The translations under genes were made by a program, and so were the position numbers. DNA of 64,000 nt, taken from positions 30,005,609-30,069,608 of the forward strand of contig CM070620.1 in the NCBI GenBank assembly GCA_036346255.1. The letters run 5' to 3'. Shown here piece by piece: positions 43,898 through 56,790 of this stretch. The notes beneath the pieces are model-generated. The model was not told the DNA's origin, ran no database searches, and was given only the letters and a program-made list of their open reading frames with translations. Within the stretch, counting starts at the first letter, position 1, and every line of letters starts with the position of its first letter. Source of the stretch: Ampelocalamus luodianensis. Its lineage: Eukaryota; Streptophyta; Magnoliopsida; Poales; Poaceae.

Positions 43898-45722
43898 TCA
43901 AACCAACCCGTAGGGATAAATTACCTCTAACTCACTTCTCAAGGTGGCAAACCTAGTTGGGTCTAAAGGCTTGGTGAGGATATCAGCTAACTGAGCCTCG
44001 GACTCCACGAAATGCAGCACAATATCACCCTTCTCGACATGATCTCTAAGAAAGTGATAGCGAATGTCTATGTGCTTGGTCCTAGAGTGTTGCACAGGGT
44101 TTTTAGCAATGTTTATAGCAGAAGTGTTATCACAGAAAAGAGGAACACTATCAAATGCCAACCCAAAATCCTTAAGAGTGGATACCATCCACAAAATCGA
44201 CTCAAACAACTAGCAAGAGCTACATATTCACTTCAAAGAATGGATTGTGCAATGTAAGACTATTTCCTAGAAGACCAAGAGACAAGAGAAGTGCCTAAGA
44301 AGTGACAAGTGCCCGAGGTACTCTTCCTATCTAGCCGACGACGCAAAATCGAATCGAAAACCCCGAATGGACAAGGACGAAGAGCAGGAAAACCAAATGC
44401 CATATTGGAGGGTAGAGTGTAAATACCAAGATGCGCTTAACGGCTTGGCGATGGGAAGTCCTCGGAGACGCTCAAACCTCGCATGAGGCAAACCGCGAAG
44501 TGGATGTCCGGTCTTGAGGCCGTCAGTGCATGAAGGAGCCAATCATGCTGCGGTACTCGCGTTGATCCACAGCTTCTCCTTCCTCATCTGGATCCAAAAC
44601 AGTCGAGGTCGCCATGGGAGTGGCGATCGGCTTGCGATCACCCATCTCGGCGCTTGGCAGATCCTTGGTGTACTTCGTCTGATGGATGAAGATCCCTTCC
44701 TTGCATTGCTTGATTTGAAGCCCCAGAAAGTAGTTGAGTTCTGCCATCATGCTCATCTCAAATTCCCTGGACATGGTCTCAAAACAACTAGAAACAAGAG
44801 CATGAGAAAAACCACCAAAGATAATATCATCTACATAAATCTGAGCAAGCAGGAAGTCATTGCCACGCCTAAGAATGAACAGGGTCTTGTCTACCTTTCC
44901 CATCTCAAAGTCATTCTTAAGCAGAAAAGTCTTAAGTCTATCATACCAGGCTCTAGGGGCTTGCTTAAGACCATACAAGGCTTTGGATAGCTTAAAAACA
45001 TGATGTGGATGTTTGGGGTTCTCAAAGCCTGGGGGTTGCTAACATACACTTCCTCTTCTATAAAACCATTCAAAAATGCACTCTTAACATCCATCTGATA
45101 TAATCTAAAGCCCTAGGAAGCAGCAAATGCAAGCAGAATGCGAATGGCTTCCAATCTAGCAACAGGAGCAAATGTCTCATCAAAATCTAACCCCTCAACT
45201 TGGCTAAAACCCTGAGCTACCAACCTAGCCTTGTTTCTAACCACAGAACCGTCCTCATTTTGTTTATTTTTGAACACCCAACGGGTTCCTATCACATTAT
45301 GACCACTAGGAGGCTCTACTAGGTTCCAGACCTTGTTCCTCTTAAAATTCTCTAACTCTTCATGCATGGCATTAACTTGACTAGAATCGATAATGCATGT
45401 GATATATCGCGGGGTTGAAAGAAGCAACAAATGCAGAATGAGAGTAGAGACTCGGATCGTGATACAGGCGAGTGACTCGCTCATGAAGACTACCAATCAT
45501 TTGATCAGGGGATGACGCCTCGAATGTGAAGTGGAGCGCCGGGAGACAATATCTCTTCAACCTCCGCAGTCTGCGATGAAGAAGATGCGGCAGAGCCTCA
45601 ATTGGAGGTGAAGCGATCGTGCGAGTTCGGAGCTTGGGCAGAGCCTCAAAAGAAGCAGTGGAGGACAAGTATCGTTTTGTCATCATCTTCCTCCACAAAA
45701 ATGCTTTCACACTGTGTATCAC
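43898..45722 (-). pseudogene. Copia reverse transcriptase and RNase H, broken
   Basis: Frames 45722-45381, 45496-45113, 45094-44891, 44978-44523 and 44209-43898 together show the copia RT landmarks. These are GTRWVFKNK (about 45270), ARLVAQGFSQ, FAPVARLEAIR, MDVKSAFLNG, MYGLKQAPRAWYDRL (about 44975) and the catalytic YVDDIIFG (about 44835). RNase H follows with LFCDNTSAI, SRTKHIDIRYHF and ADILTKPL. Frameshifts separate the blocks, so no polyprotein can be made. Confidence 0.88.
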
Positions 45723-45873
45723 ACAAAGCGTCGGATCTAGCTCGGGGCTAGTCTCATCAAAAGTGACATTGCATGTCTCTGGACAATGTTAGTTTCAACA
45801 TTAAAACCCGAAAACCCTCGAATGTGCGGGATAACCTGAAATAAACCATCAAAAGTCCTTGATTCAAATTTAT

Positions 45874-47077
45874 CTAGGTTTCTGTCTTGAGAATGAAACA
45901 CTTAGCTCCAAAACTCGAAAATGAGAAAGAGAGTTTTCTACCAAATCGAAGCTCATATGAAGTCTTGCCCAAAGAAGGTCTTAAAAAGACACGGTTTGAA
46001 ATATGGCAAGCTGTAGCAATAGCCTCGGCCCAAAATCTCCTCGGTGTGCTATACTCATCTAGCATCATCCTAGCCATCTCGACTAAGGTTCTGTTCTTCC
46101 TTTCCACAACGCCATTCTGTTGAGGGACGTGTGGAGAAGAGAACTGATGCTCAATTCCGCGCTCAGCACAAAAAGAGGCAAACGAGGCATTCTTGAACTC
46201 CGTGTCAGTGTCACTGCGGATCGCTCTCAAGGCACCAAAAAGTTCAGAAGCCAAACGAAGAACAAGATCACGATAATGACCAAAAGCTTCATCCTTTGAA
46301 GCAAGAAAGAACACCCAAGTGTATCTCGAAAAATCATCAACTATGACAAGAATGTACCACTTGCCACCAATTGACCGAACCCTAGCAGGACCAACAGTAT
46401 CCATATGAAGCAAGCGTCCGGTCGTCGGTCATGACCAAGGTCACTGAAGGGTGTGAGGCGGCAACTTGCTTGCCATGCCTACAGGGCGCACATACAGCAT
46501 CCTTGACGGCTTTGAGTTTAGGCAAACCTCTCATGAGATCAAGGTTGCTAACTCGCGTCAGATGATCAAAACTGCTAACTCGCGTCAGATGATCAAAACC
46601 AATGTGCCCCAAACGTCGGTGCCAAAGCCAGAACTCAGAAGAAGGTGTAAATAAACATTTAAGAGAACCAGCAAGAGATTCGGAAAAATCAGCTCCAAAG
46701 ATCCTAGCAACTCTATAAATCCCAAAAACGAGCTCACCAGCAGAATCAAGCACCCGACAAGCATTTTTCTTAAATATAGTCTCATAGCCATCATCAAGAA
46801 GCTGTGAGACAGAGAGTAAGTTAAACCTGAGCTTGTCCACAAGGGTGACGTCTTTTAGGATGAAATTGTCGTTCACCCTGATTGATCTCGTTCCTTCAAT
46901 CCGCCCTTGGGAATTGTCTCCAAAGGTGATGAGGACATCACCTATCGACCGCGTGAAGGAGGTGAACCATTTTGAGTCTCCGGTCATGTGGCGTGAACAG
47001 CCGGAGTCGACGAACCACGTGTCCTTCCTTCCGCGGCGATCCTGAAAATCAAGGCACAAAAGATCGATGTGTCTCAA
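45874..47077 (-). pseudogene. Copia protease and integrase, broken
   Basis: The protease active site DSGCSRHMTGD lies near 46995. The GAG-pre-integrase motif WHRRLGHIGFDHL follows near 46620, then the integrase core with DDFSRYTWVF (about 46330), IRSDTDTEF (about 46210) and NGVVERKNRTL (about 46100), giving the D,D,E triad. A 27-bp tandem duplication (46549-46602) repeats nine codons in the pre-integrase region. A frameshift near 46420 separates protease from integrase. Confidence 0.87.
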
Positions 47078-49335
47078 TACTGGGGTTAGTTAAACATGAC
47101 TTGGGAACCCAGTACTGAGACACACGTCTGCGAGTAGTATGTAAAGCAGAAGTGCTATCCTTGATTCTATTTGAAATTCTGTTATGAGCAATGGTGACTC
47201 TAACATGAGAATTATCCTGTCTAGGAGCATGAGAATGATTAGCATGTGAAGCAAATCCTAGACCAGGTTTCTTCCCCTCTAAATTACTATGTCTCACAAA
47301 AGCTCTAGGTTGATTAGATGACATTCTAGCAATATTTTTCTTAGCATTTTTCAACCTACGCCAACAGAACTCAACCAAATGCCCATCCTTCTTGCAATAG
47401 GTGCAACGGTACTTGGTACCACCTGGGAGAAGCACCTTTTGGTGAATAGATGGTTGGGCAAAACTCGCAGATTTGAAAGTGATCTTTGCAGGTTGGGTAT
47501 CAAATTCAACTAAGTCATTTTTTAAGATTTGAATACCACTAGATTTGTCCTGGGCAAAGTTGTATCCTAACCCTTGCTTCTTATAAGGAGTTTTTGACTT
47601 ATCAAGAATCATGTTTAACTGTTTCTTACCATCAGAGAATCTTTCTAATGTGTCCTTAAGGTAAGCAATTTCTCTTCCAAAGTTAACACATGAATCACAA
47701 GTTTTAGCGTTAACCTTCTTCTTATAAAGGGCAACTTCAAGCTTAAGAGCTTCACATGAAGCACAAGTAGCAGAATTAATACTGTCCTTAAGCTTGGCAT
47801 ATTTAACTCTAGCTGCTTCGACAACATCATGTACTTCACGTTCACGTTCTAAGCGCATGCGAGCAAGAGCTAGCTTCAACCACACCAGAAACAATCAACT
47901 TGCTAGACTCTAAGCATTTTTTGCAAGGAGTAGATTTAACTTCAATTAGCTCAGTCCTAGCATTTTCAAGTTGTTGCAAAGCAATATCATGAGCAGATTG
48001 CAGTTTAGCTAGTTCAGAATATAAAGCATAGCAGGATGAACATTCATCAGATTCAAGACTCTTAGCATTCACAAGTTCTAATGTGAGTTTATCTACTTGT
48101 GACTCTAACTCCTCATTCCTAGTCATGATGAATTTTAAGGCTTTATCCTGACCTAGTATTTGCTCATAGACAGTTTCACATCTAGCAAAGAGAACATCAT
48201 AGGAGGGAGATACCTCATTGTTGTCATCAATATCGTCGGAGTCGGCCATGAAGCACATGCCGGTGAAGTCCTTGGCCTTTCCCTTCTTGTCTTGAGGGAG
48301 CTCCTCCTCCTTGTCCTCCTCGCTCCCGGAGTCCACATCGCTCAAGGATCGATCCCCAAGAGCGGCAAGAACCCTGGTGAGCAGCCTTCCTGAGCTTGGC
48401 ATCATCAAACTTGGACTTGCGTCCCTGAGGCTTCTTCCAAGCTGGCTTTTCATCCTTGTAGTTGCTCTTACCTTTCAGCTTGGGGCAATTTGCCCGGATG
48501 TGATTAAGCTCTCCACACTCATAACAAGTCACAGGGCCGCCTCTCTTTTTGTTTCTCATATTGTTGTAGGCCCGTGTGAACTTCTTAATCAAAAGTGTCA
48601 TCTCAGGCTCAGGAATACTTTCAAGATCCTCTTCTTGAATTGCAGATAAAGAAGCAAGAGAAAATCCAGAAGAAGACTCAAACGACTCATCAGAGGTTCT
48701 CTTAAGCGGGTCTGCTACCAAAGCCATGTTACCCTTCTTAGAATGGTCAGCTTTCTGGATCTCATGAGTCCTGAGCTTGCTATAGAGCAGCTCCAAGGTC
48801 AGATCAGAGAATTTGACATTTTCCTGAATGGCGGTAGCCTTTATCTCCCACTCCCTGGTGTTGATTGCAGCCAGGAGATGGATGGCATTTTCGATTGGTA
48901 AATTCAATACCAACACCTTCATCCGATTTATCAACGTGTTAAACGATCGAAAATGTCATCGATGCTCTCACCAGACGCATCTCGAATTTGTTATACTCTC
49001 TTTTATAGACTCGCGACGTATTTGTTTGATTTGGAAGAACCCTCATGATAGGTTTCGAGGGTCTTCCAAATCTCATGTGCAGTCTCGAGATTGCAAATCC
49101 TATTATATTCCTGTCTACCAAGCCCACCATACAGAAAATTCTTTGCCTTACGGTCATTAGCCAAGAGGGCTTTAGAAGCCGGCGTAGCAACCTCAGGCAA
49201 GATGAGCGGATCTCGAACAGCTTCCCAAATACCTCGTGGTTCGCTCTCAAGAAAGACACGCATGCGGTTCTTCCAAAAGGCATAGTCGTGCCCATCGAAG
49301 ATATGCGGTTTGGAGGAGTACTTATCCATCGCCAA
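47049..49335 (-). pseudogene. Copia gag with two zinc knuckles, broken
   Basis: The start MAMDKYSSKPHIFDGHDYAF at 49335 and the IWKTLETYHEGS phrase are typical of SIRE-type gag. Knuckle CYECGELNHIRANC lies near 48515, and a second knuckle-like CTYCKKDGHLVEFC near 47405. Between them (48450-47600) is a long coiled-coil region with regularly placed Cys pairs (C--C). Frame breaks occur near 48990, 48400 and 47870. Confidence 0.85.
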
Positions 49336-49373
49336 GTTCAGTGACCGATTAAGATCAAGATTGAACTAACCGG

Positions 49374-49385
49374 GCTCTGATACCA
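49374..49385 (-). other. Primer-binding site of the copia element
   Basis: TGGTATCAGAGC on the minus strand, complementary to the 3' end of initiator methionine tRNA. It lies two bases after the LTR end. Confidence 0.9.
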
Positions 49386-49387
49386 CT

Positions 49388-51430
49388 TGTTGGACCGAAA
49401 AGGCGACTAGAGGGGGGTGAATAGGAGCACGATCTATTTTTCTCCAAAATTGAATTCAATACGAATCTCACTCCCTTAGCTATGTAAGCTATGAAGATCA
49501 ATCAATCATGCACAGCGGAAGACTTGTATTGAATCCAATCAAAATCCCAAAGCAAAATCTTCAAAAACATAAAAACTCAAAACCTAAATGAGTTGGGCGG
49601 TCTGACCTCCAACTAGAAATCGGTCTGACCTTTGGAAATCGGTCTGACCTCTCAATACATGGCGGTCAGACCTCCAGGTCAATGAATAGTGAAATCAGCC
49701 TGAAAAACCAAAACGCAAATTGATCTAACTTTTGATTCGTGCGTCCAAACTTCGTGAAACTTGACACACACCTTCTCAAGGATGTCAGGAACCTATTCCA
49801 AGCAACGATCGTGAAGATCCTTGCCAAAGTTCAGACCTTTTCCAATTTGAGTGAAGGTGGTTCAAAAACCGAGCAAAACTCGAAATCTGATCTAAAGACT
49901 TGCTCGTGGGTGATTGATGATCAATATGATCCTAGATGGGTTCCCACATGTTGCAGAAAGTTAGATCACAGCAAGAAACCAACCAAAAACTCACGGATCA
50001 AAGAAAGACTCGAAATCACCAAATAGAGAGAAAGAAAGCAAATGAACTCATCTTTGATAGAACTTTCTTTGGATTGATTTGATATGGTATTGGTTTACAG
50101 CCACTCCATCAATGGAGAACAAAGACTCAATACATGAGCACGAAATCAAATCCAACTCTCTAGAACCCTAACCTCCAACTATCAACTCCCTAAGCACCAA
50201 AGCAAAACTAGGGTTTTCAAGTAATGAAAGGGTTAAAGAGGTGCAGCCACCTCCATCCTCTATTTATAGTGGAGGTCTAGACCTTCTAGAAGAGTTTCCA
50301 TAATAGGCTCCCGTTAAGGCCCAAAACAAACGGGTCACACACGCACGCATTTTAAAGTGCCGTCTTCATCTCCTCTTGACCTAATCCGCTTCTCCAACGC
50401 ACCGTCTTGCGCCGCGGGTTGGCAAAAGGTAACCAAAGCGGTATTTGGTAAAATTACCAAAATACCCCTTCTCGGTCCTTCTCCAGAAGACCGAGTCCGG
50501 TTGACAGCGGCACTCGCTGCTCCGCCACGTATAGGTTGATCCAACGGCTCTCATCATGTCGGCAAGTCTCTCCCATCCGGCTCCCACCGAAACCACCATG
50601 GCACTTGCACCGACCCCGCGCCGCTTGATTCAACCGGATCGCACCGAACCGCCGTTCGGTCACCTTTGTCCATCTTGCACCATACTTGAGTCCAATGACT
50701 TCACCCGCATCGTCGATCGTTCGAACCTCGCTCTCCAAGCCTAGTCCCGATCATCCTCGCCATTGACCGTCGTTGACCACCAAGCAACCGCACAACAATA
50801 GACAAGCAAATCGAAACCGGAACAAGTTCTTCACAACTTGACCCACGTTAGTCAAAACATGCATCATGCAACACATATGCATGAAACCCATGAGATTGAC
50901 CTAACAAGCAACCATCGCCGCCACACGCCGACGAGTTAAGTGAAAACCGGTCGGCCGCCACCCTTGGCGGTCGGCTCGATCACATCGCCGGCCCGACCGC
51001 CAATGAAGGCGGCCCGACCGCCACCGAGGACTTAGCCAAAATTTCAACAGAAATCGCAACCTCTCGAAAATTTCAAGCGAATAGAAATTTTGCCTGGAGG
51101 CTGCAAAAATTATGGGACCAAGTGCAGTAGAAACTCCTCACTTGCCTACACACTCTATTTTTGGCCCAGCCTCAAATTCCAAAACAGCTTTCATGGTTTG
51201 GTTTGACCGCCGATGGTAGCCGGTCGATCGCCACACCGCCGGCCTCGACCGCGCGCCGCCGATCGGACCGCCAACTTGTTCACCCGATACACCACTTGAG
51301 GCATGGCCGGTCTGACCGCCTGAGGCCTGACAGAACCTGAACTTTGCCGAAAACTCGTGTTTCCGCAAACCTTCAACGTCATTGCCAATTGACACATCAT
51401 CCTAAGATCATGAGCATATCCCCATGATAT
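49388..51430 (-). repeat. 5' LTR of the copia element
   Basis: The 3' end (minus) reads CCTTTTCGGTCCAACA at 49388 and is preceded by CTATTCACCCCCCTCTAG. The LTR carries many copies of GGTCTGACC or GGTCAGACC and CGGCCCGACCGCC-type motifs (49590-49680, 50940-51020, 51205-51325). The outer boundary is not defined; 51430 is an estimate. Confidence 0.65.
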
Positions 51431-51439
51431 CCACACAAG

Positions 51440-53413
51440 GTAGCATTTTCTGTCCGCCAAAATAGAAAAATGGTTGGCACTTAAATGCGACCTCTTATCC
51501 GAGTAAGAGTTTTGTTGGTCCCTATATATTAACCATATGTAAAGGGGTCCCACCACTTCCCTTATCTCTTTCTCATCATCTCTTTTTCAACATCTCTTTT
51601 TCCTACCACAGGCCCCTCTACTATCCTGATATTTCTCTTGCAGTACATCTGCTCATCCCAGCTGTACTGCTCTTTTCTCATTCATCGTCTCCTTTCTTTT
51701 CTCTTCTTTCTGTTATCCGATTTTATTTTGGGATATACTTTTCATGCACATATGTATAGTAATACAGCAAAGTAATGTTTACATTTAATATAACTAGGTT
51801 GATGTTCAAGAGGTAAGCTTGCCTTCGTAGTCTCGTAGAAATGATCTACGTTGAAGAATTTCGGATCAGCTACTCCAGTCTGCGTTGGATCGTCCTCTAT
51901 AATTATATGGCAGGCGCGAATAATAAATAAATAAATACTTAGTTGTTTTTTGGTACTACTCTGTGTACATTAGTCAGTTGATTTCTTTTTTGACAGATTT
52001 TAATTTAATAACATTTTTTGGATCTCCGCTAGGTTAACACTCCCAAACTGTGGTTATTCTGAGGTCTATTGGCTCTAGGGTCGAGGTTGTCTATACTCGC
52101 GTTTTATTGAGCGAAAAACAAAATACTAGGTGCACCCGCATGCAACTAGGTCTATTCAATTTTACGCATACAAATAAATGCCTAATCGATTTTACACCGG
52201 TGTTGCTTAATTTAATTATTTTATCTTGATTACTTATTTTTTATCGCTTCAGATAATTCGTCTAATTTAACGAGTTCTATTGGCGATTAATTTTGATATA
52301 TACCCTCGGATTAATGTTACACATTTTTCCGCTTTTAATTTTCTGCCGAACGATCTACAGCTAATCTAATTTTTCGCAAGCAGCTTATAAATTTATTTGG
52401 TCTAACGTATAGACAGCGTCGACACTTATTAAAACTGGAGCTCATTTTTTACTGCTACAACAACTACAATTAATCCTCACTAAAATTTAACTGTTTGCCT
52501 AATTTCCCATTTCCTTCCTAATCTTTTTTCCTAATCTCCTTCTTAATCTAATACCTTTTCCCTAATTACCCTCACTCTCTCTCCTCATCCTTCCGGCCGA
52601 AATATCCCCTGGCTCCCAAGCTTCTTCTTCATTTCTTCTTTCCCCCATTCTTCTCTTTCTCCATTTCATTTCTCTCTTGGTGGTTTCTCCCGCCAGAGCT
52701 CCTCTTGGCACCGCCTCCGGCCGCCGGCGCAGCCTCCCTGCGCTTAGTCCTCAGCTCGGCCTCCGCGCTCCTTTGCCCAGTCCGCTAGCCTGCGGCGCCT
52801 CCAGCTTGGCTCGTGCTCTCGGCTCCCTCAACGCCTGGCCGCTGGCGCGCCCCTGCGGCCCAACCCGTCTGTGCTCCTCCGCAGTGTGGCCTCCCCAGCT
52901 TGCCTCTAGCTCGGCCACGCCCCTGTGCTCGGCTCCCCCCTCGCTCGACTACTTGCCCCCTGCGCCCAGCTCCACCGCCTGACCTCTCCCCTGGCTCGCC
53001 TCCGGCCTAGCCTGCCTGGGTAGCTCGGCTCCCTCGCGTGCCCTTGCGCTCGGTCGGCCGTGCCGCGCCCCTGGCTCCTCTATGCCGCTCGGGTGCTTGG
53101 CTTGTACTTCGTCTAGACTCAATTCCCCCCTCCTCTTCCCTTCTGTGATTTCGTTATTAGTGTTTGAGTTTGAAATACTTTCTGACATGGATTGGTTGAT
53201 GCATGTACATGGTGATGGGGATGACTTGCCACTAGTGGTGGTGTTGCCTATGCTGCCGAGGTATACTACTACTCCACTCGCTCTATCCCGCTCCCCCTGC
53301 TCTGTGATGGAAATGGATGATGATGCTACTATTAGTGTCCTGTGATGAAATGGGTTGGTGCTATGTGCTTGGTTTGGTTTACAGGAAAAGTTTGGGCAAG
53401 ATAACCATGGAGG
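51440..53413. other. Unresolved, LTR-like sequence without a gene
   Basis: 51550-51730 is C/T-rich. 51780-51900 on the minus strand resembles gypsy U5 (CTACGAAGGCAAGCTTACC). 51950-52560 is AT-rich. 52600-53080 is GC-rich and open in several frames with Pro/Ala/Ser-rich text lacking any domain. I read this as parts of one or two LTRs. The GC-rich piece could be an exon, but nothing supports that. Confidence 0.35.
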
Positions 53414-53421
53414 CATGAGTG

Positions 53422-55435
53422 CAGTGGCGGAGCCAGAATTTTACAGAGCCTCGGGCCTAAGGCTCTAAAACTAAAGGGCTATAAGTCTATAACTAACGTC
53501 AAATACTATCAACACTGAGGCATAACAAAAGTACAACACAAATGCACAATAAAAATAAAATTTGAATTACATGTTTAACGATACGACAAAATAGATAAAA
53601 TATAGCAAACAAATAAGAATGTAACATACCACTAGCACGAGGTAATCTTGCAACTTTCTCATTGTCATAATCATCATGGTCACTGGCATTTTCTCTATCA
53701 AATCTCAAGATATGATAAGCCTTCAAGTGGAGTTGGAATTGATTTCCTAATAAGCTCTTGCAAATGTTGAAATATTTGAACATAGAATGGAACATCAAAA
53801 TCGATCATTTAATGTGCGGGAGACAGTATAACAAGCATGCATAAAGTACACATTTTAATCCAAATTAATTCAGGATGAAAATAGAATTTTAGTTAAGTAC
53901 TTCCATACTTTTGAACATTCCCTACTGCAAAACCAGCACCCTTTAGGAAAGAGTAAGTGATGGCCTCTATTTCTAATGCAACCAACATGATCTACCAAAA
54001 TAAGATGACCAAGAAATCAGTGGATTTGAATATAAAATTTGGCATATATTATTATTGAGTGGTTAAAAAGCATACATTGATGTTCACAATGATCACAATA
54101 CATTATTGTCTTATCAGTGAATTGGTTGGTATCAGGATCATGATCACTTGAGTCACAAATACTACAACTACAAGATGAACAGTACCAGTGTCCTTCCGGA
54201 ATGCCCTACAAAAGCAGCATGATACTAAAATTTCGTTCTTCAGACAAGCAAATGCATAAAAAAAAAGCAAAACTTATGTAAAAGAAAAACTAAGGAAATG
54301 CAGCATTGGTATCAAGTAGCTATGACACTCAAACCACAAGCTCCTCATATAATTCAAAAGAGAGACTGAATAGACATTCCAAGTGCCCACTAACAATCAT
54401 ATGTGTTGGCACTTGAACAGAAAAATATTCAATGAAGCACTAGTGATCAAATAAGAATAGAAAATGAGTATATGGCTGAAAATGTCAAGCTCCTATATGC
54501 TCAGGAATCTTGCAACAATAGACATGGTTTCTCAAATCAGTAAATCACAATCTGTCTGTCTCCACTCTCCAGTCTCCGGTCGGCAGTCATACTCATAAGA
54601 CATAATTCAATAAGTCATACTGTCATACAAACACATCTAACATTCCATTCGAATTTCCAACTCTATCTCATTACTCACCGGGAGCAGATGCACATCAAAT
54701 ATTCAAATATAAAGTTAATAGACATACACTCATACTATCATTACAGCCATACTCATAACTTCATAGATCATAACTCATAACTCATACATACAAGCCAATG
54801 CCAAAGTCTGTAACACATCGAAGATTGAAGATTAGAAGTTTCCAACTCATCGGGAGTCGGCACCGGCGGTGAGGAGAGCTGGAGAGGAGCTGAGGCCCGA
54901 GGGTGGAGCAGGGTAGGCCGGCAGGGGGCTGCTGCGCTGGGCGGTGGAGCCAGGGGGTGGAGATGAGGCCGCTGGGAGTGGGAGGTGGAGCCAAGGGCGG
55001 AGATGAGGAGGCAGGGGCGGCGCCGGCCTCCGGGCTCCGGGTGAGGGGAGGAGGCGGTGGCCGGTGGGGGCGGCGCTGAGATGTGGAGAGGATGCGGTGG
55101 GGGCAGCGTCGCAGCGGAGCAGAGCGCTGGGTGGCGCTGCGGCGGAGAGGAGGTGGGGGGCGGCCGACCGCAGAGAGGAGGAAGAGCGCTCGGGGAAGTG
55201 GGGAGCTGCTAGGGGAAGAGAAGACCGAAGGCGGCTAGGGGCTAGGGCTACCGCTGGGCATTGGGCCGGCTTGGGACCTGGGCTGGCCAGCCTGTTTGCC
55301 TCGGGCCGGTCAGTAAGTCTCGGGCCTGCTACTGTATACTAGATTTTTTTGTATATATATTCAAAAAATCTCACTACTATTTCCTCTGGGCCTCGGGCCG
55401 TTGCCCAACCGGCCCGAGGCCCATCTCCGCCCCTG
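53422..55435. mobile_element. Non-autonomous hAT element carrying PHD-finger exons
   Basis: It is flanked by the exact 8-bp duplication CATGAGTG (53414-53421 and 55436-55443). The termini are inverted: CAGTGGCGGAGCCAG on the left, CAGGGGCGGAGATGG read inward from the right, followed by GCCTCGGGCC on both sides. These are classic plant hAT ends. The interior has no transposase. It holds gene-derived exons on the minus strand (53909-54205), AT-rich intron-like sequence and a GC-rich block (54850-55330). Confidence 0.9.
53909..54205 (-). pseudogene. Captured PHD-finger gene fragment (two exons)
   Basis: Exon A (54205-54076, preceded by TGTAG and followed by GTATGC) encodes GIPEGHWYCSSCSCSIC, then FTDKTIMYCDHCE. 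Exon B (53991-53909, preceded by GGTAG and followed by GTATGG) continues HVGCIRN and then FPKGCWFCSREC. The junction codon is T|AT, giving the Tyr expected in the family pattern CD-CE--YHVGC. The Cys/His spacing fits the PHD finger of plant PHD-plus-acetyltransferase proteins (IDM1-like). The N-terminal PHD part and the acetyltransferase domain are absent, so this is a transduplicated fragment. A third open piece (53766-53630) may be another exon. Confidence 0.75.
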
Positions 55436-55443
55436 CATGAGTG

Positions 55444-56790
55444 GGGTTACCTGGTTGGGCTTGGTAGGTTTGGGTTGAGGATGGCAGTGGTAGTTTTGGT
55501 CGCGGTGGTGATGCTCTCTTGTTCTTGTTGGTCCCTTCTGCTTTCTTCCTGGTTGTTGTCGCTTTGGCGTCGCTCTTGGTGGTTGTTGACAGTTCGAGGT
55601 CGTTGTTGATGTCGTCCTTGCTCCTTCAGTCTTTCCCCTCCTTTGCTCCTCTCCTCCTTCTACTACTCCTCTGTGGTTTGGTTTGGTTGTGGCAAATGGT
55701 GGGTGATGGTGCTTGGTTTGCTTTGGGTTGTGCTAGCTTGTGGTGGCAGTGGTGTTGGCTTTTGCTTGCTCTAGGGTGTTTCCTTCGGCTGTGAACTGAG
55801 AGGCGTTGAGAAATGACGGGCTTTGTGAGGCTCTATGAATGAATGAATGGGTTTTATATGGGATTGTGTTGTGGCGTTGTTTATGCAGGGGCTCTCGGCT
55901 GGCTTGTGCTTTGGCTGGTGGTGGTCTCTCTCCCTTTACTATGCTATACCCATCATGCCCTTGCCTTATCTCTTGCTCCCTCTGATGATACTGTTGGCTG
56001 GGTAAAAACCTTTGGACCTTTGGTTCATAGATCACTATTTGTCGGATTTTCTACGGCGAAGGTAAGTCTGTATGACGTGGGTGTCGGATTTCCTAAACTG
56101 TCGGGTGATGAAACCCATAGGAGTGAAATGGTGCCGACTAACCTAGGTTAGTCTAGGAACCACGATGATCTTCCTGAAATCTGACGGCAATCTTCTTTAT
56201 TCTAAATTCCATTTATTGCATTTGGTCTACCACTTGTCTTTTGGTTTGCTATTGCTTTGTTGGTTGATGGCGGGCGATGGAATTGTGGACAAGGGTTTGG
56301 ATTGGCCAAGGAATGGGTTCGGCTAGCTGGCAATATATGGACAAAGGAAAGCTTCGGTGATATGCATGTAAGATTTAGTCTGTAATTTAATCATCTATTG
56401 TAATTATCATTTTATAATGCACTCGGAGTTGTAATATTTTTATCTCGATCTGTTGTAATTAATTTTAGAATGTAACAATGTTGTATTATTACTTTCAAAT
56501 TCATTTGTAATTTCTAGAAAGGGATTCTGGTAATAACTCCTGAGTTTGCAATCATGTTGTAGTTTCGCTTGTAATGATTCCATATTGTAATTGACTTTGA
56601 GTTTTATAACGATGTTGTATTTATGTTGTAATAATTCCTATTGAAATTCAGGTTGAAGAACTCTTGAGGATATAACATGTATGAATTTGTTTGGCGAAGG
56701 GTTCGATAATAATCTGTAATTACATTTTGTTCATAGTTTAGATGAATTTTAATTTACTGGTAATTACCGATTATCGCTGATTACATTAGA
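55444..56790. other. Repeat-derived stretch without a recognised gene
   Basis: It continues the sequence interrupted by the hAT insertion. 55500-55800 is T/G-rich with Val/Leu/Trp-rich low-complexity ORFs. 56000-56170 has an LTR-like GGCGAAGGTAAGTCTG phrase. 56370-56700 is AT-rich with repeated TGTTGTAAT/TTGTAATTA motifs. It is probably an LTR remnant. Confidence 0.35.

Larger units (their letters stand above)
43850..51430 (-). mobile_element. SIRE/Maximus-like Ty1/copia element, decayed, 3' LTR missing
   Basis: On the minus strand it runs from the 5' LTR (about 51430-49388) through the primer-binding site (49385-49374) to gag, protease, integrase, reverse transcriptase and RNase H, the copia order. 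After the polyprotein end (43898) comes TTTGAGGGGGAG (about 43884), a polypurine tract, but only about 40 bp of 3' LTR-like sequence remains. There are multiple frameshifts and stops. Confidence 0.85.
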
